From NCBI RefSeq assembly GCF_021026345.1, contig NZ_JAJNCZ010000016.1, positions 1-64,000 on the forward strand: 64,000 nt of DNA. The letters run 5' to 3'. Numbering within the stretch: position 1 is the stretch's first letter; every line of letters starts with the position of its first letter. Source of the stretch: Rhizobium sp. GN54. Lineage in GTDB: Bacteria > Pseudomonadota > Alphaproteobacteria > Rhizobiales > Rhizobiaceae. The notes beneath the pieces were generated by a model that was given only the letters and a program-made list of their open reading frames with translations, did no database searches and had not been told where the DNA came from. Position numbers and translations under genes: made by a program. Positions 17,206 through 25,543 of the stretch are shown here, piece by piece.

Positions 17206-18159
17206 TTATTCGATAACGCCGGTCTTCTTCAGGAAGTCCGCCGTTTCCGTGCCGAAGGTCTCGATGAACGTGACATAGTCGACATGGGGCATGAATTCGG
17301 CGCGGAGATTGGCGCCCTCATAGGCTTCCTTGTATTTCGGGTCGGCGAGCACCTTCTGCGTCGCCGCTTCCCAGGCGGCGACCACGTCGTCCGGCAAGCC
17401 CTTCGGCCCCGCCAGCCCACGGAACTTGCGCACGACCACGTCGTAGCCGGATTCCTTGACGGTCGGGAGATCCGGGAACGCGTCGAGGCGCTGGTCGCTG
17501 AAGGTGGCGAGCAGCCGGAGCTCACCGGCCTCGATCTGCGACTGGATTTCCTGCACTTCGCCGACACCGATCTGAAGCGTGCCGTTCAGCACGTTGATCA
17601 TCATGTCGCCACCGCCTTCATGCGTGACCACCGCCGCGTTGACCCCGGATGCCGCCTTCAGCTGTTCCAGCGCCTGGCGCTCGAGCGACGCCGGGTTGGC
17701 CGCACCCCACTGGCCGCGGCCGTCGCGGGCGTACTGGATGACATCCTCCAGCGTCTTGAACTCGCTCTTCGCCGATGTGTAGATCACCTCGGGGTCGATG
17801 AAGAAGTTCACCAGCGGCTCGAGGTCGGTATACTTGTATTCCGGTTCGGAGAGCAGCGACGTGTAGATGAAGGTCGGCGTCGTCGCGTAGAAGATCGAGC
17901 CGTCGGCAGGCGCCTGCGCAAGCTGCGCCATCGCCTTGGCGCCCGAACCGCCGCTGATATTTTCCACGATGACGTTGGCGCCGAGATAGGGCGACAGGTA
18001 TCGCGACAGTTCGCGCAGGAAGACGTCGCTGCCGCCGCCGGGGCTGGAATGGGTGACGAGCGTCACCGTATCGACGGGGTATTCCTGGGCCTGAGCGACC
18101 GCAAGCCCGCCTGCCAGGACAGCAGCAGCGGCGGCGGAGACGAAATACAGCTTGTGCAT
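17206..18159 (-). CDS. tctC: Tripartite tricarboxylate transporter substrate-binding protein TctC (Bug family, set 1)
   Basis: A 317-residue precursor with a Sec signal peptide (residues 1-24, ending VAQAQ). Bug-family features are present: VTLVTHSSPGGGSDVFLRELS near residue 35, NISGGSGAKAMAQLAQAPADGSIFYATTP near 65-95 and a ligand loop around VVTHEGGGDMMINVLNGTLQIGVGE near 180. It begins at 18159 behind GGGAGGATTT. It is the first gene of the 13-kb minus-strand run and has its own predicted GntR operator and promoter 110-130 bp upstream. The ligand is probably a hydroxylated di- or tricarboxylate. Confidence 0.92.
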   Translation of the reverse strand: MHKLYFVSAAAAAVLAGGLAVAQAQEYPVDTVTLVTHSSPGGGSDVFLRELSRYLSPYLGANVIVENISGGSGAKAMAQLAQAPADGSIFYATTPTFIYTSLLSEPEYKYTDLEPLVNFFIDPEVIYTSAKSEFKTLEDVIQYARDGRGQWGAANPASLERQALEQLKAASGVNAAVVTHEGGGDMMINVLNGTLQIGVGEVQEIQSQIEAGELRLLATFSDQRLDAFPDLPTVKESGYDVVVRKFRGLAGPKGLPDDVVAAWEAATQKVLADPKYKEAYEGANLRAEFMPHVDYVTFIETFGTETADFLKKTGVIE

Positions 18160-18270
18160 TGGTAAATCCTCCCAGATTGTGGCCGAACCCCCCGCTCGGC
18201 TCGTTTGATCATGTCTTTCGGCTTTTCGGCGCTTTCCGGCAGTCCAGTCGGGGCAAGCCTATGCCCCCAT

Positions 18271-18289
18271 ATTGTCAAGTGTCAACAAT
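18271..18289. promoter_or_regulatory. Predicted GntR operator 1 (tctC set 1 promoter)
   Basis: The 19-mer ATTGTCAAGTGTCAACAAT has ATTGT/ACAAT arms. On the minus strand it contains TTGACA (18285-18280), followed after 18 bp by TAGGCT (18261-18256), a plausible sigma-70 promoter for tctC. It matches four other sites in the window with the pattern ATTGTnGAnnnTCnACAAT. Confidence 0.65.
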
Positions 18290-18322
18290 TTTATCACGGG
18301 ATCGAACGTGGCAATCCCCTCC

Positions 18323-19438
18323 TCAGTCGAGAGCCACGCGCGTATCGCGGAACGCGTCCTGGTCGAGCGTCAGGCCGAGACCCGGACGGTTGGGAATCTC
18401 GATGAAACCGTTCTTCGGCTTCGGCGCATCGGTGAAGAGCGTTTCGCCGACGGCCACCATTCCGAGGTGCCATTCGACGATCCAGCCGTTCATCATGCCG
18501 GCCAGGAGATGCATGTTGAAAAGCGGCCAGCCGCCGCCATTGGCGATCGGCATGTTGTAGATCTGGGCGAGATGCGCGATCTTGCGGGCCTCGGTGTAGC
18601 CACCGCAATAGGTGACGTTCGGCTGCAGAATGTCGAGCGACTGGTGCTCGATGAACTCCCGCATGCGCCAGCGATGTCCTTCCATCTGGCCGGCGGCCAG
18701 GGGTATCCTGGTCGAGCGGCGGAGGTCGGCGAGCGCCCGCGCATCGTTCTGCGTCAGCGGTTCCTCGAACCAGGTGATGCCGCAGTCCTCGATCTCCCGG
18801 CAGAGATATTTCGCCTCGACCGGGTTGAAGAGATAGTTCGCGTCAATCATCAGGTCGATATCGTCGCCGACTGCGTCGCGAATCGCCTTGACCCGCCGCG
18901 CATCCTCACGCCAGCCGCCCTTGTCGACCGCGACGACCGATTTCAACGCCAGGAAACCATTGGAAACATGAAGTTTCGCGGCCTCGCCGAGCAGGTCAAT
19001 GTCATATTGCGGAAAACCGAATGTGACGTAGCAGGGCACCTTGTCGCGCGCGCCGCCGAGCATCGCGGCGATCGAGCGGCCTTCCGCCTTGCCGATGATG
19101 TCCCAGAGCGCGATGTCGAGGCAGGAGAGCGCCATGGAAATGGTGCCGCTCATGGCGCGCGGGTTGAGCTTCTGCCAGACCCGCTGGTGGATCTTCTCCA
19201 GATCGCGTACGTCCATACCCTTGACGCAGGGAAGCACGTGCTTTTCGAGCGCGACGATGACGGCACGCGACAGGAAATGGCCCGTCAGCCCGTAGCCGAC
19301 GATGCCCTCGTCGGTCTCCACCTGGCAGAAGACGAAATGGGTCTGTTCCTCGCGGCCGTAGCCTTGAACGCGCCCCTGGAGCAGCGGAATTTCGATCGAG
19401 AAACCGTGCAGGCTGGCTCTGATGTCCTGAATGATCAT
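18323..19438 (-). CDS. Enolase-superfamily enzyme with an atypical C-terminal active-site strand
   Basis: A 371-residue protein starting at 19438 behind GGGAGGG. Superfamily ligands are visible in LMIDANYLF, WFEEPLTQND and AAGQMEGHRWRM, with LALKSVVAVD as the first acid/base strand. Where mandelate-racemase-type enzymes carry a His in a PHxxG/S strand, this protein has IANGGGWPLFNMHLLAG, so the usual Asp-His dyad appears replaced; the only nearby His is in NMHLL. It probably acts on an acid sugar or hydroxyacid, but the reaction cannot be assigned. It is divergent from the dehalogenase-like hydrolase gene and shares with it an intergenic GntR-type operator. Confidence 0.82.
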   Translation of the reverse strand: MIIQDIRASLHGFSIEIPLLQGRVQGYGREEQTHFVFCQVETDEGIVGYGLTGHFLSRAVIVALEKHVLPCVKGMDVRDLEKIHQRVWQKLNPRAMSGTISMALSCLDIALWDIIGKAEGRSIAAMLGGARDKVPCYVTFGFPQYDIDLLGEAAKLHVSNGFLALKSVVAVDKGGWREDARRVKAIRDAVGDDIDLMIDANYLFNPVEAKYLCREIEDCGITWFEEPLTQNDARALADLRRSTRIPLAAGQMEGHRWRMREFIEHQSLDILQPNVTYCGGYTEARKIAHLAQIYNMPIANGGGWPLFNMHLLAGMMNGWIVEWHLGMVAVGETLFTDAPKPKNGFIEIPNRPGLGLTLDQDAFRDTRVALD

Positions 19439-19495
19439 GAAAGCGCCCTCCCCGCGCCGTGGAGCAATCGAGGGCATTGTCTAGCGCACTTCATT

Positions 19496-19514
19496 ATTGT
19501 AGACAATCTACAAA
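19496..19514. promoter_or_regulatory. Predicted GntR operator 2 (divergent promoter region)
   Basis: ATTGTAGACAATCTACAAA contains the perfect inverted repeat TTGTAGA-CAA-TCTACAA (19497-19513). It sits 17 bp before the hydrolase start and 57 bp before the divergent enolase-superfamily start, so one bound repressor could cover both promoters. Confidence 0.7.
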
Positions 19515-19530
19515 ATGGGAGGTTTCGCGA

Positions 19531-20472
19531 ATGAATGCTGCTAAAATGCCGACGCTCACCCAAAACGCCACATTGATGGAGGGGTTCCGCCGAGAGACAG
19601 TCAAGACGTTCGGCGCCGAGATCGAAGTCGCCGTCGCCGGCAGCGGCCCGCCGCTCCTCCTGATCCACGGCAATCCGCTGACGCTCGTGAGCTGGCACAA
19701 GATCGCGCCGGCGCTCGCCAAGACCTTCACGGTCATCGCGCCGGATCTGCGCGGCTATGGCGACAGCTCGAAGCCGGACGGCGGCGACGACCATGCGGCC
19801 TATACGTTCCGCGCCATGGGCGAGGACAATTTCGAAGTGATGGATCATTTCGGCTTTGATCGCTTCCAGGTTGCCGGCCACGATCGCGGCGCGCGCGTCG
19901 GCTTCCGCATGGCGCTCGACCGGCCGGAGCGCGTCGAACGGCTGGCCGCCCTCGACATCGTGCCGACGCATCACGTCCTGACCAACGTCACGCTCGGCTG
20001 GGGGCTGGAGAGCTATCACTGGTTCTTCATGGCGCAGAAGGCGCCCTTCCCCGAGCGACTGATCTGCGCCGACCTCGACTATTACATCCACTACAAGCTG
20101 AACAAGAAGGGCGTCGGGCTGGAGATCTTCACGCCCGAAGCCATGGCCGAATATGTCCGCTGCACCACGGCCGAACAGATCCATGCCGTCTGCGAGGACT
20201 ATCGCGCAACGGTAACGCTCGACCTCGCCATGGACACGGCCGACCACGGCAAGCGCCGGATCGGATGCCCGGTCATGGTGATCTGGGGCACCAACAGCCA
20301 TTGCGGCCGCCATTTCAGGCCAGTCGAGGCCTGGAGCGAATGGGCCGACAATGTCAGCGGCTTCGGCATTCCGACCGGACACTACCCGGCGGAGCATCGC
20401 CCGGACATCGTCTATCCGCTGTTCTGGGATTTCTTCACCGGCCGCAAGCCGCATTGGAGCGACGCACCATGA
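19531..20472 (+). CDS. Alpha/beta hydrolase of the haloacetate (fluoroacetate) dehalogenase type
   Basis: A 313-residue alpha/beta hydrolase from the ATG at 19531 (TGGGAGG upstream). It aligns by eye with fluoroacetate dehalogenases: nucleophile D118 in AGHDRGAR with carboxylate-binding R119 and R122, acid D142 in ALDIVPT, H163-W164 in SYHWFFMAQ and Y224 in CEDYRA (the halide pocket), and base H284 in TGHYPAE. This predicts hydrolytic dehalogenation of a short 2-haloacid to a 2-hydroxyacid. A related ester hydrolase is the main alternative. It overlaps the rhodanese gene as ATGA and shares a GntR operator with the enolase-superfamily gene. Confidence 0.82.
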   Translation: MNAAKMPTLTQNATLMEGFRRETVKTFGAEIEVAVAGSGPPLLLIHGNPLTLVSWHKIAPALAKTFTVIAPDLRGYGDSSKPDGGDDHAAYTFRAMGEDNFEVMDHFGFDRFQVAGHDRGARVGFRMALDRPERVERLAALDIVPTHHVLTNVTLGWGLESYHWFFMAQKAPFPERLICADLDYYIHYKLNKKGVGLEIFTPEAMAEYVRCTTAEQIHAVCEDYRATVTLDLAMDTADHGKRRIGCPVMVIWGTNSHCGRHFRPVEAWSEWADNVSGFGIPTGHYPAEHRPDIVYPLFWDFFTGRKPHWSDAP

Positions 20473-22055
20473 CGGCGCCGATCGTCCCGGTCGGGGAAGC
20501 GCGGCGGCGGTTGCACGACAGAAGCGAAATTGCGCTGCTCGACGTCCGGGAGGCCGGGCAGTTCGGCGAGGCGCATCCGCTTTTCGCAACGCCCTACCCC
20601 TATTCCCGGCTGGAACTTCTCGCGCCCCGACTTGTGCCGCGACGGACGGTGAGAGTGATGCTTCTCGACGCCGGAGACGGCTTGGCAGAGCGCGCCGCGA
20701 TGCGGCTCGAAGCCCTCGGTTACACGGATGTCAGCGTCATCGCCGGCGGCATGCCGGCCTGGGCGGCGGCCGGATTTCCCGTCTACAAGGGCGTCAACGT
20801 GCCGTCGAAGACGCTCGGCGAACTGGCGGAGCAGATTTGGCAGCCGTCGATGATCACGCCCGAACAGCTTGCCCACTGGAAGGCCGAGGGACGCGACTTC
20901 CGCTTCTTCGATGCGCGCCCGGCCGACGAATATGCCAAGATGCGGGTACCGGGCGCCGCCTGCCTGCCGAACGGCGAACTCGCGCACCGCCTGCCCGTCG
21001 CAGCCGCTGCAGACACGCCCGTCGTCATCACCTGCGCCGGCCGCACGCGCGGTATCATCGGCGCCATCGGCGCCAAGCTTGCTGGCCATGGAGGGCCTGT
21101 CCTCGCGCTGGAAAACGGCACGCAGGGCTGGGCACTGGCCGGTGGAAGGCTGGAGCGCGGCAACAGGGCCGCGGACTTACCGACGCTCTCGCTCGCCGAC
21201 GCCGAACATACGCGCGCCGCGGCTCAGTCCCTGATAGAGCGCTTCAGCCTCGATACGGTCAATGCGGCCGGGATCGACGGCTTCCTCGCCGACGACGCGA
21301 CGACTACCTATCTGCTTGACGTGCGCTCCACCGCCGAGGCCGCAGCCGATCCGATCCCCGGCGCCGTACATGCCCTGTCGGGCCAGCTCGTGCAGGCGAC
21401 CGACCAGTGGGTTGCGGTGCGCCATGCGCGGCTCGTTCTCCTCGACGACCTCGGCCTGCGCGCGGGGCTTGCCGCCTTCTGGCTGCGGCAGCTAGGCTAC
21501 CGTCCCTATGTGGCGATCATCGACGACGCCATGCGCCAACAGCGGCAAAGAGACACGGCCGCGATACCGGCGCCACCACCCGCCCTGCCGTCGATCGAGC
21601 CCGATGAAGCCCTTTGGCGGGTCGCCGAGGACAAGGCGGTCTTCGTCGACTTTCGCGGATCGCTCGCCTATCGCGAAAACCATGTCGATGGGGCAATCTG
21701 GCTCGTGCGACCGAAGGCCGATGCCGTCGCCGGCGCCATCGGTGGTCGGGCGGCGCTGCTGATCGCCGATGACCGGCTCGCTGCCGAACTAGCGGCCGGT
21801 GACCTGCGCGAAACGGGATCCCACGCCGTGCATCTGGTGGACGGTGGCCACAAGGCCCTGGTCGAAGCCGGCGCGCGCACCGTCGCAACTCCGGACACGC
21901 CGTCGGACGCGGAGGCCATCGACCATCTTTTCTTCGTCCACGACCGCCATGACGGCAACCTGGAGTCCTCGCGGCGCTACCTTGCCTGGGAAACCGGGCT
22001 GATCGACCAGCTTGATGACGTCGAGCGCGCGGAATACCGGCTCGACCGTCCCTGA
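20469..22055 (+). CDS. Protein with four tandem rhodanese-like domains
   Basis: A 528-residue protein. Four rhodanese-like repeats can be traced at about residues 1-107, 125-225, 260-365 and 390-490. Each has an ALLDVRE / FFDARPADEY / LLDVRST / FVDFRGSLAY entry motif. Only repeat 2 has the catalytic loop Cys, C189 in VVITCAGRTR. Repeats 1, 3 and 4 have LLDAGDGLA, LLDDLGLRA and LIADDRLAA at that point. One active sulfurtransferase site with three structural or binding repeats is likely. Translation is coupled to the dehalogenase-like hydrolase (4-bp overlap), an uncommon pairing. Sulfur acceptor and physiological role are unknown. Confidence 0.85.
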   Translation: MTAPIVPVGEARRRLHDRSEIALLDVREAGQFGEAHPLFATPYPYSRLELLAPRLVPRRTVRVMLLDAGDGLAERAAMRLEALGYTDVSVIAGGMPAWAAAGFPVYKGVNVPSKTLGELAEQIWQPSMITPEQLAHWKAEGRDFRFFDARPADEYAKMRVPGAACLPNGELAHRLPVAAAADTPVVITCAGRTRGIIGAIGAKLAGHGGPVLALENGTQGWALAGGRLERGNRAADLPTLSLADAEHTRAAAQSLIERFSLDTVNAAGIDGFLADDATTTYLLDVRSTAEAAADPIPGAVHALSGQLVQATDQWVAVRHARLVLLDDLGLRAGLAAFWLRQLGYRPYVAIIDDAMRQQRQRDTAAIPAPPPALPSIEPDEALWRVAEDKAVFVDFRGSLAYRENHVDGAIWLVRPKADAVAGAIGGRAALLIADDRLAAELAAGDLRETGSHAVHLVDGGHKALVEAGARTVATPDTPSDAEAIDHLFFVHDRHDGNLESSRRYLAWETGLIDQLDDVERAEYRLDRP

Positions 22056-22066
22056 CCGGAAACGCA

Positions 22067-22090
22067 ACGGGCCGGCAACTGCCGGCCCGT
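22067..22090 (+). terminator. Rho-independent terminator between convergent genes
   Basis: A perfect 10-bp stem ACGGGCCGGC / GCCGGCCCGT with an AACT loop is followed by TCTTGTTCGTT. It lies 12 bp after the rhodanese gene and before the end of the convergent tctA gene. Confidence 0.8.
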
Positions 22091-22117
22091 TCTTGTTCGT
22101 TCGGTTTTCTGGAAACG

Positions 22118-23641
22118 CTAGCTGGACTGCACCGCAGAAAGCGCTTCTTCCTTTGCCCGGCGCCGCTTGGAGATGAGCTGCAGCAGGATGGAACCAAGCA
22201 TCAGTGCAAAGATCACCAGCGCCCAGGGTCGATCCAGGCCGTAGCCGATGAAGTCGCCGCCGCTGATCTGGTTCGTCCTGAGCAGATTGCCTTCCAGCAG
22301 GCTGCCGAGCAGCAACCCGACCACGGCCGCCGCCACCGGATAGCCGTAGCGCACCATCGCCCAGCCGAGCACCGAGAAGACCCAGAGCGTGATCGGCCCG
22401 GCGGAACTACCCTCGATGGCATAGGCGCCGTAAGTCGAGACGACGAGGACGCTCGGGATCAGGAAGCGCAGCGGGACCCGGACGACATAACCCGCCACAT
22501 AGACGAAGCCGAGGCCTACGACGAAGAGCAGGATAGCCTGCGCGAAGTTGGAGAAGATGACTGCATAGACGATGTCCTTGTTGTGGGCGATGAAGCTTGG
22601 CCCGCCGACGATATTGTGCATCGCGAAGGCCGCAAGCAGGATCGCCGTCGCACCACCGCCGGGAATGCCAAGCGCCAGCATCGTTGCCATCGCGCCGCCC
22701 TCGGAGGAGGAATTCGCCGCCTCGGCCGCGATAACGCCCTTCGGATTGCCCTGCCCGAAGGTGTCGCCATCGGCGGCGTTGCGCTTCGTCTCCGAATAGG
22801 ACAGCAGGTTGGAAATCGACGAGCCGACGCCTGGTATGGCCCCGATGATCACGCCGATCAGCGATCCGCGGAAGATGATTGTCGGGTGGCTGAAGGTCTG
22901 CCGCACCCCGCCAAGAATTTTGGCGAAACTGATCTTGCGCGACCCTTCGTCATCGATCAGGTAGGTCGTATTGATGAGCCCGATCAACTGGCTGGCCGCC
23001 AGCAGCCCCATCATCGCGGGGATCTGGGGCACGCCATCGAGAAGCCAAGGAATGCCGATCGTGCCCCGAACGAAACCGGCGGTGTTCATGCCGACCGTTC
23101 CGAGCAAGACACCGAAGGTGCCGGCGAGAAGGCCGCGGCTCATATGCGTGCCGGCAAGAGAGCCGAGCAGCAACATGCCCCAGACGGCCACGGCAAACAT
23201 TTCGAGCGGCCCGAGTTTCAGGACGACGCCCGAAATCGGCACGATCAGTATGAAGAGAATGACATAGCTTGCAAGGCAGCCGACGACCGAGGAGGCAAGC
23301 GCAATGCCCAGTGCCTCGTTGTGCAGCCCCTTGCGGGCCATCGGATAGCCGTCAAAGGTGGTGGCGACGGCCGAGGACGTGCCGGGAATGCCCATCAGCA
23401 CGGCCGGGACCGATCCACCGAAGCCGGCGCCGGTATAGATTGCGGTCAGGAAGACGATGGCCGGCAGGAACTCCATGTAGAGCGTCGCCGGCAGGGCGAA
23501 CGCCATGGCCATGGTGATCGATATGCCCGGCATTGCACCAAAAATCAGCCCGATCGCCAACCCCGGAAGCAGATAGAGCCAGGCGTTGATGTCGGACGAC
23601 AACAGTGCGAAGGCTCCGAAAACAGAATTCAGTTCGATCAC
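22118..23641 (-). CDS. tctA: Tripartite tricarboxylate transporter large permease TctA (set 2)
   Basis: A 507-residue TctA protein of about twelve membrane segments. Typical loops are FGAMPGISITMAMAFALPATLYMEF near residue 35, GGSVPAVLMGIPGTSSAVATTFDGYPMARKG near 75 and IGAIPGVGSSISNLLSYSETKR near 260, followed by IPGGGATAILLAAFAMHNIVGGP. It starts with GTG at 23641, 10 bp after tctB. It differs clearly from set 1, so the two systems probably arrived separately or serve different acids. The C-terminal tail is charged (KRRRAKEE). Confidence 0.93.
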   Translation of the reverse strand: MIELNSVFGAFALLSSDINAWLYLLPGLAIGLIFGAMPGISITMAMAFALPATLYMEFLPAIVFLTAIYTGAGFGGSVPAVLMGIPGTSSAVATTFDGYPMARKGLHNEALGIALASSVVGCLASYVILFILIVPISGVVLKLGPLEMFAVAVWGMLLLGSLAGTHMSRGLLAGTFGVLLGTVGMNTAGFVRGTIGIPWLLDGVPQIPAMMGLLAASQLIGLINTTYLIDDEGSRKISFAKILGGVRQTFSHPTIIFRGSLIGVIIGAIPGVGSSISNLLSYSETKRNAADGDTFGQGNPKGVIAAEAANSSSEGGAMATMLALGIPGGGATAILLAAFAMHNIVGGPSFIAHNKDIVYAVIFSNFAQAILLFVVGLGFVYVAGYVVRVPLRFLIPSVLVVSTYGAYAIEGSSAGPITLWVFSVLGWAMVRYGYPVAAAVVGLLLGSLLEGNLLRTNQISGGDFIGYGLDRPWALVIFALMLGSILLQLISKRRRAKEEALSAVQSS

Positions 23642-23651
23642 GATGCCTCGC

Positions 23652-24119
23652 TCAAAGAAATGTCAGAGGGAAAGGGAAAGGCGTGATGGTTCCATATCCG
23701 TATATGAGGAACACGGTGAAGATCGCACTGAACAGCAGATTGACCCACCATCGCTTTTCGCCGCAGACCGCTAGCCCAACCACCATGAAGATGAAGGTCG
23801 CAATATCGAAACCGACCACTTCCAGCGAGAAGGCAAGACCTGCGAGGGCGGCGATCAGGATGAAGACGCGAATGAGGTCGGCCCGCGTCTCGCTGTTGAT
23901 TTCGGCCTCTTCGGTCGAATCGGCCCGCGGAAAGATGCCCGGCAGCACAAGGGCGGCAAGCACAAGCGCGAGGATCGCGGCCGGCTGTACCAGCAGCAGA
24001 TTGTTCGTGCGCAGCGACACGCCACGCGCGTCCAGGAGATAGGCGGTGACGACACAGACGATGACGGTCAGCAGGATGAGGTGACCCCATACTATTTTGC
24101 GACCTGATTTGGTGCTCAT
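23652..24119 (-). CDS. tctB: Tripartite tricarboxylate transporter small permease TctB (set 2)
   Basis: A 155-residue protein with four to five predicted membrane helices, including LILLTVIVCVVTAYLLDARGV, LLVQPAAILALVLAALVLPG and FIFMVVGLAVCGEKRWWVNLLFSAIFTVFLIYGYG. It occupies the TctB position between tctC and tctA. A start at 24119 behind GGAGAT is supported. A strong hairpin precedes it (24137-24170). Confidence 0.87.
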   Translation of the reverse strand: MSTKSGRKIVWGHLILLTVIVCVVTAYLLDARGVSLRTNNLLLVQPAAILALVLAALVLPGIFPRADSTEEAEINSETRADLIRVFILIAALAGLAFSLEVVGFDIATFIFMVVGLAVCGEKRWWVNLLFSAIFTVFLIYGYGTITPFPFPLTFL

Positions 24120-24136
24120 GGATACGATCTCCGTGG

Positions 24137-24170
24137 TTCGGGAGTGTCCGCGTTGGCGGACACTCCCGAA
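24137..24170 (-). terminator. Strong intra-operon hairpin after tctC (set 2)
   Basis: A perfect 15-bp inverted repeat, TTCGGGAGTGTCCGC and its complement, has a 4-nt GTTG loop. It sits between the tctC stop and the tctB start. There is no clear T-run, so it may stabilise the tctC transcript or act as a partial terminator, giving more binding protein than permease. Confidence 0.75.
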
Positions 24171-24184
24171 ACGTTGCCAGCCGA

Positions 24185-25186
24185 CTAGTTACCCTTCAGC
24201 AGATCGATATACTGCTCCATCACTTTCGCGGTGCGGGCGAGCATCTTGTTCGACTCCTCAGGACCGTACCAGTCGGTGGCGAGTTGCTGGTTCTTCAGCG
24301 CCTCGATCGCCGCCGGATTCTGCGAGGCGGCGGCGATGGCGTTCACAAGCGTCTTGAATATTTCGGGGTTCGACGTCTGCATCGAGCCGTGCAGGCCCCA
24401 GCCCCGCTGAGAACCGACCACGAAATCGGCATCGGAGCCGAGAACGTCGGTCACGATCGCGCCGTCCCAATTGTCGCGCTTGCGGGTGTCGAAGGTCATC
24501 AGCGGACGGACCTGCTCCTTGAGTGGCAGGAAGCCTTCGCCGCCAACGAAGCCGACGTCGACGACACCGCCGGCAACCGCGTTGCGGGCCGGGCCGCCGC
24601 CGTCATAGGTGACGACGCGTACGGCATTGGCGTCGATCTGGTTCGCTGCGCACAAGATGTTGAAATTCACGAGGTCGGCCGATGCCGGCTGGAGACCGAC
24701 CGAAAGGCTGCCAGGATCGGCCTTGAGGCGGGCAATGGCGTCGTCGACCGACTTGACGTCGGAACCGGCGTTGGTCGCCATCAGCGTGTAATCTTGCGAC
24801 GGTAGGTTGACCATATAGAAGTCTTCCAGCTTGAAGGAAGCATCCTGCGTCAGAATATTGAGCGGCAGATAGGGCGCAGCAGACGTGCAGAGGATGGTGT
24901 AGCCGTCGTCCGGCTGCTGCAGGAAGAAGGTGTGTCCGAGCAGCGCGCCCGCGCCACCGCGGTTGACGATCGTCAGCGGCTGACCGAGCTTTTCTTGCAG
25001 GAACGGTGCGAAGGCCCGTGCCAGGCGGTCGTTGTAGCCGCCGGTGTCGAAAGGCACCACGATGTTGATCGGCCGGTCCGGATAGGCGCCCTGCGCGCGC
25101 AGGATCGATGGCATGCCGAGCGCGGCGATGGCGGCGCCACCTCCGGCGATCTTCAGTATGTTACGGCGTGAAAGTTGCGTTTTCAT
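24185..25186 (-). CDS. tctC: Tripartite tricarboxylate transporter substrate-binding protein TctC (Bug family, set 2)
   Basis: A 333-residue precursor with a twin-arginine leader (SRRNILKIAGGG, residues 6-17; cleavage probably after ILRAQG). Bug-family features include INIVVPFDTGGYNDRLARAFAPF near residue 40, NRGGAGALLGHTFFLQQPDDGYTIL near 70-95 and VTYDGGGPARNAVAGGVVDVGFVG near 190. The ATG at 25186 is chosen because CGGGAGGAGAA precedes it and the leader begins there; an upstream in-frame start at 25312 lacks support. Its promoter region has a GntR-type operator. Confidence 0.9.
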   Translation of the reverse strand: MKTQLSRRNILKIAGGGAAIAALGMPSILRAQGAYPDRPINIVVPFDTGGYNDRLARAFAPFLQEKLGQPLTIVNRGGAGALLGHTFFLQQPDDGYTILCTSAAPYLPLNILTQDASFKLEDFYMVNLPSQDYTLMATNAGSDVKSVDDAIARLKADPGSLSVGLQPASADLVNFNILCAANQIDANAVRVVTYDGGGPARNAVAGGVVDVGFVGGEGFLPLKEQVRPLMTFDTRKRDNWDGAIVTDVLGSDADFVVGSQRGWGLHGSMQTSNPEIFKTLVNAIAAASQNPAAIEALKNQQLATDWYGPEESNKMLARTAKVMEQYIDLLKGN

Positions 25187-25276
25187 GCGTTCTCCTCCCG
25201 AGCTTTTCGTTGCTCTCTCCCGTTTCGGCCCGGACCATGTCCTTCTCCTCGAGCCGAGCGAAAAGCTAAGAGTGAA

Positions 25277-25295
25277 TTGGTAAACTGTCAACAAT
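25277..25295. promoter_or_regulatory. Predicted GntR operator 3 with tctC set 2 promoter
   Basis: TTGGTAAACTGTCAACAAT matches the 19-bp pattern. On the minus strand it contains TTGACA (25291-25286) followed after exactly 17 bp by TAGCTT (25268-25263), so a repressor here would block the -35 element of the tctC promoter. Confidence 0.65.
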
Positions 25296-25429
25296 AATGC
25301 AAATCTGCGCAAGAAAAGCTGAAGAGTCCGGCGGGATGGCCGGCATTTGGCATCACATATTACGGATTAGCTGACAGTCCGGACGGCTTCTCATGCCAAC
25401 GAGTTCCATTTCTTCTGGTCTCTTCAAAA

Positions 25430-25448
25430 TCTGTTGACAATCTACAAC
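25430..25448. promoter_or_regulatory. Predicted GntR operator 4 (MmgE/PrpD-AbrB-SDR operon promoter)
   Basis: TCTGTTGACAATCTACAAC shares TGTnGACAATCTACAA with operator 2. It contains a perfect TTGACA (25434-25439) on the plus strand about 105 bp before the MmgE/PrpD gene at 25544; the matching -10 is weak. The divergent gap 25187-25543 (357 bp) holds operators 3 and 4 and no credible gene. Confidence 0.65.
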
Positions 25449-25543
25449 GAGTAACGTTTTGTGCTGGCGAGATGGCAGCGCGTCACGCGGCGCGGCGCCA
25501 TGAGCACAAGAAACAAAGCCACATGTCGGGAGGAAATAGATCT

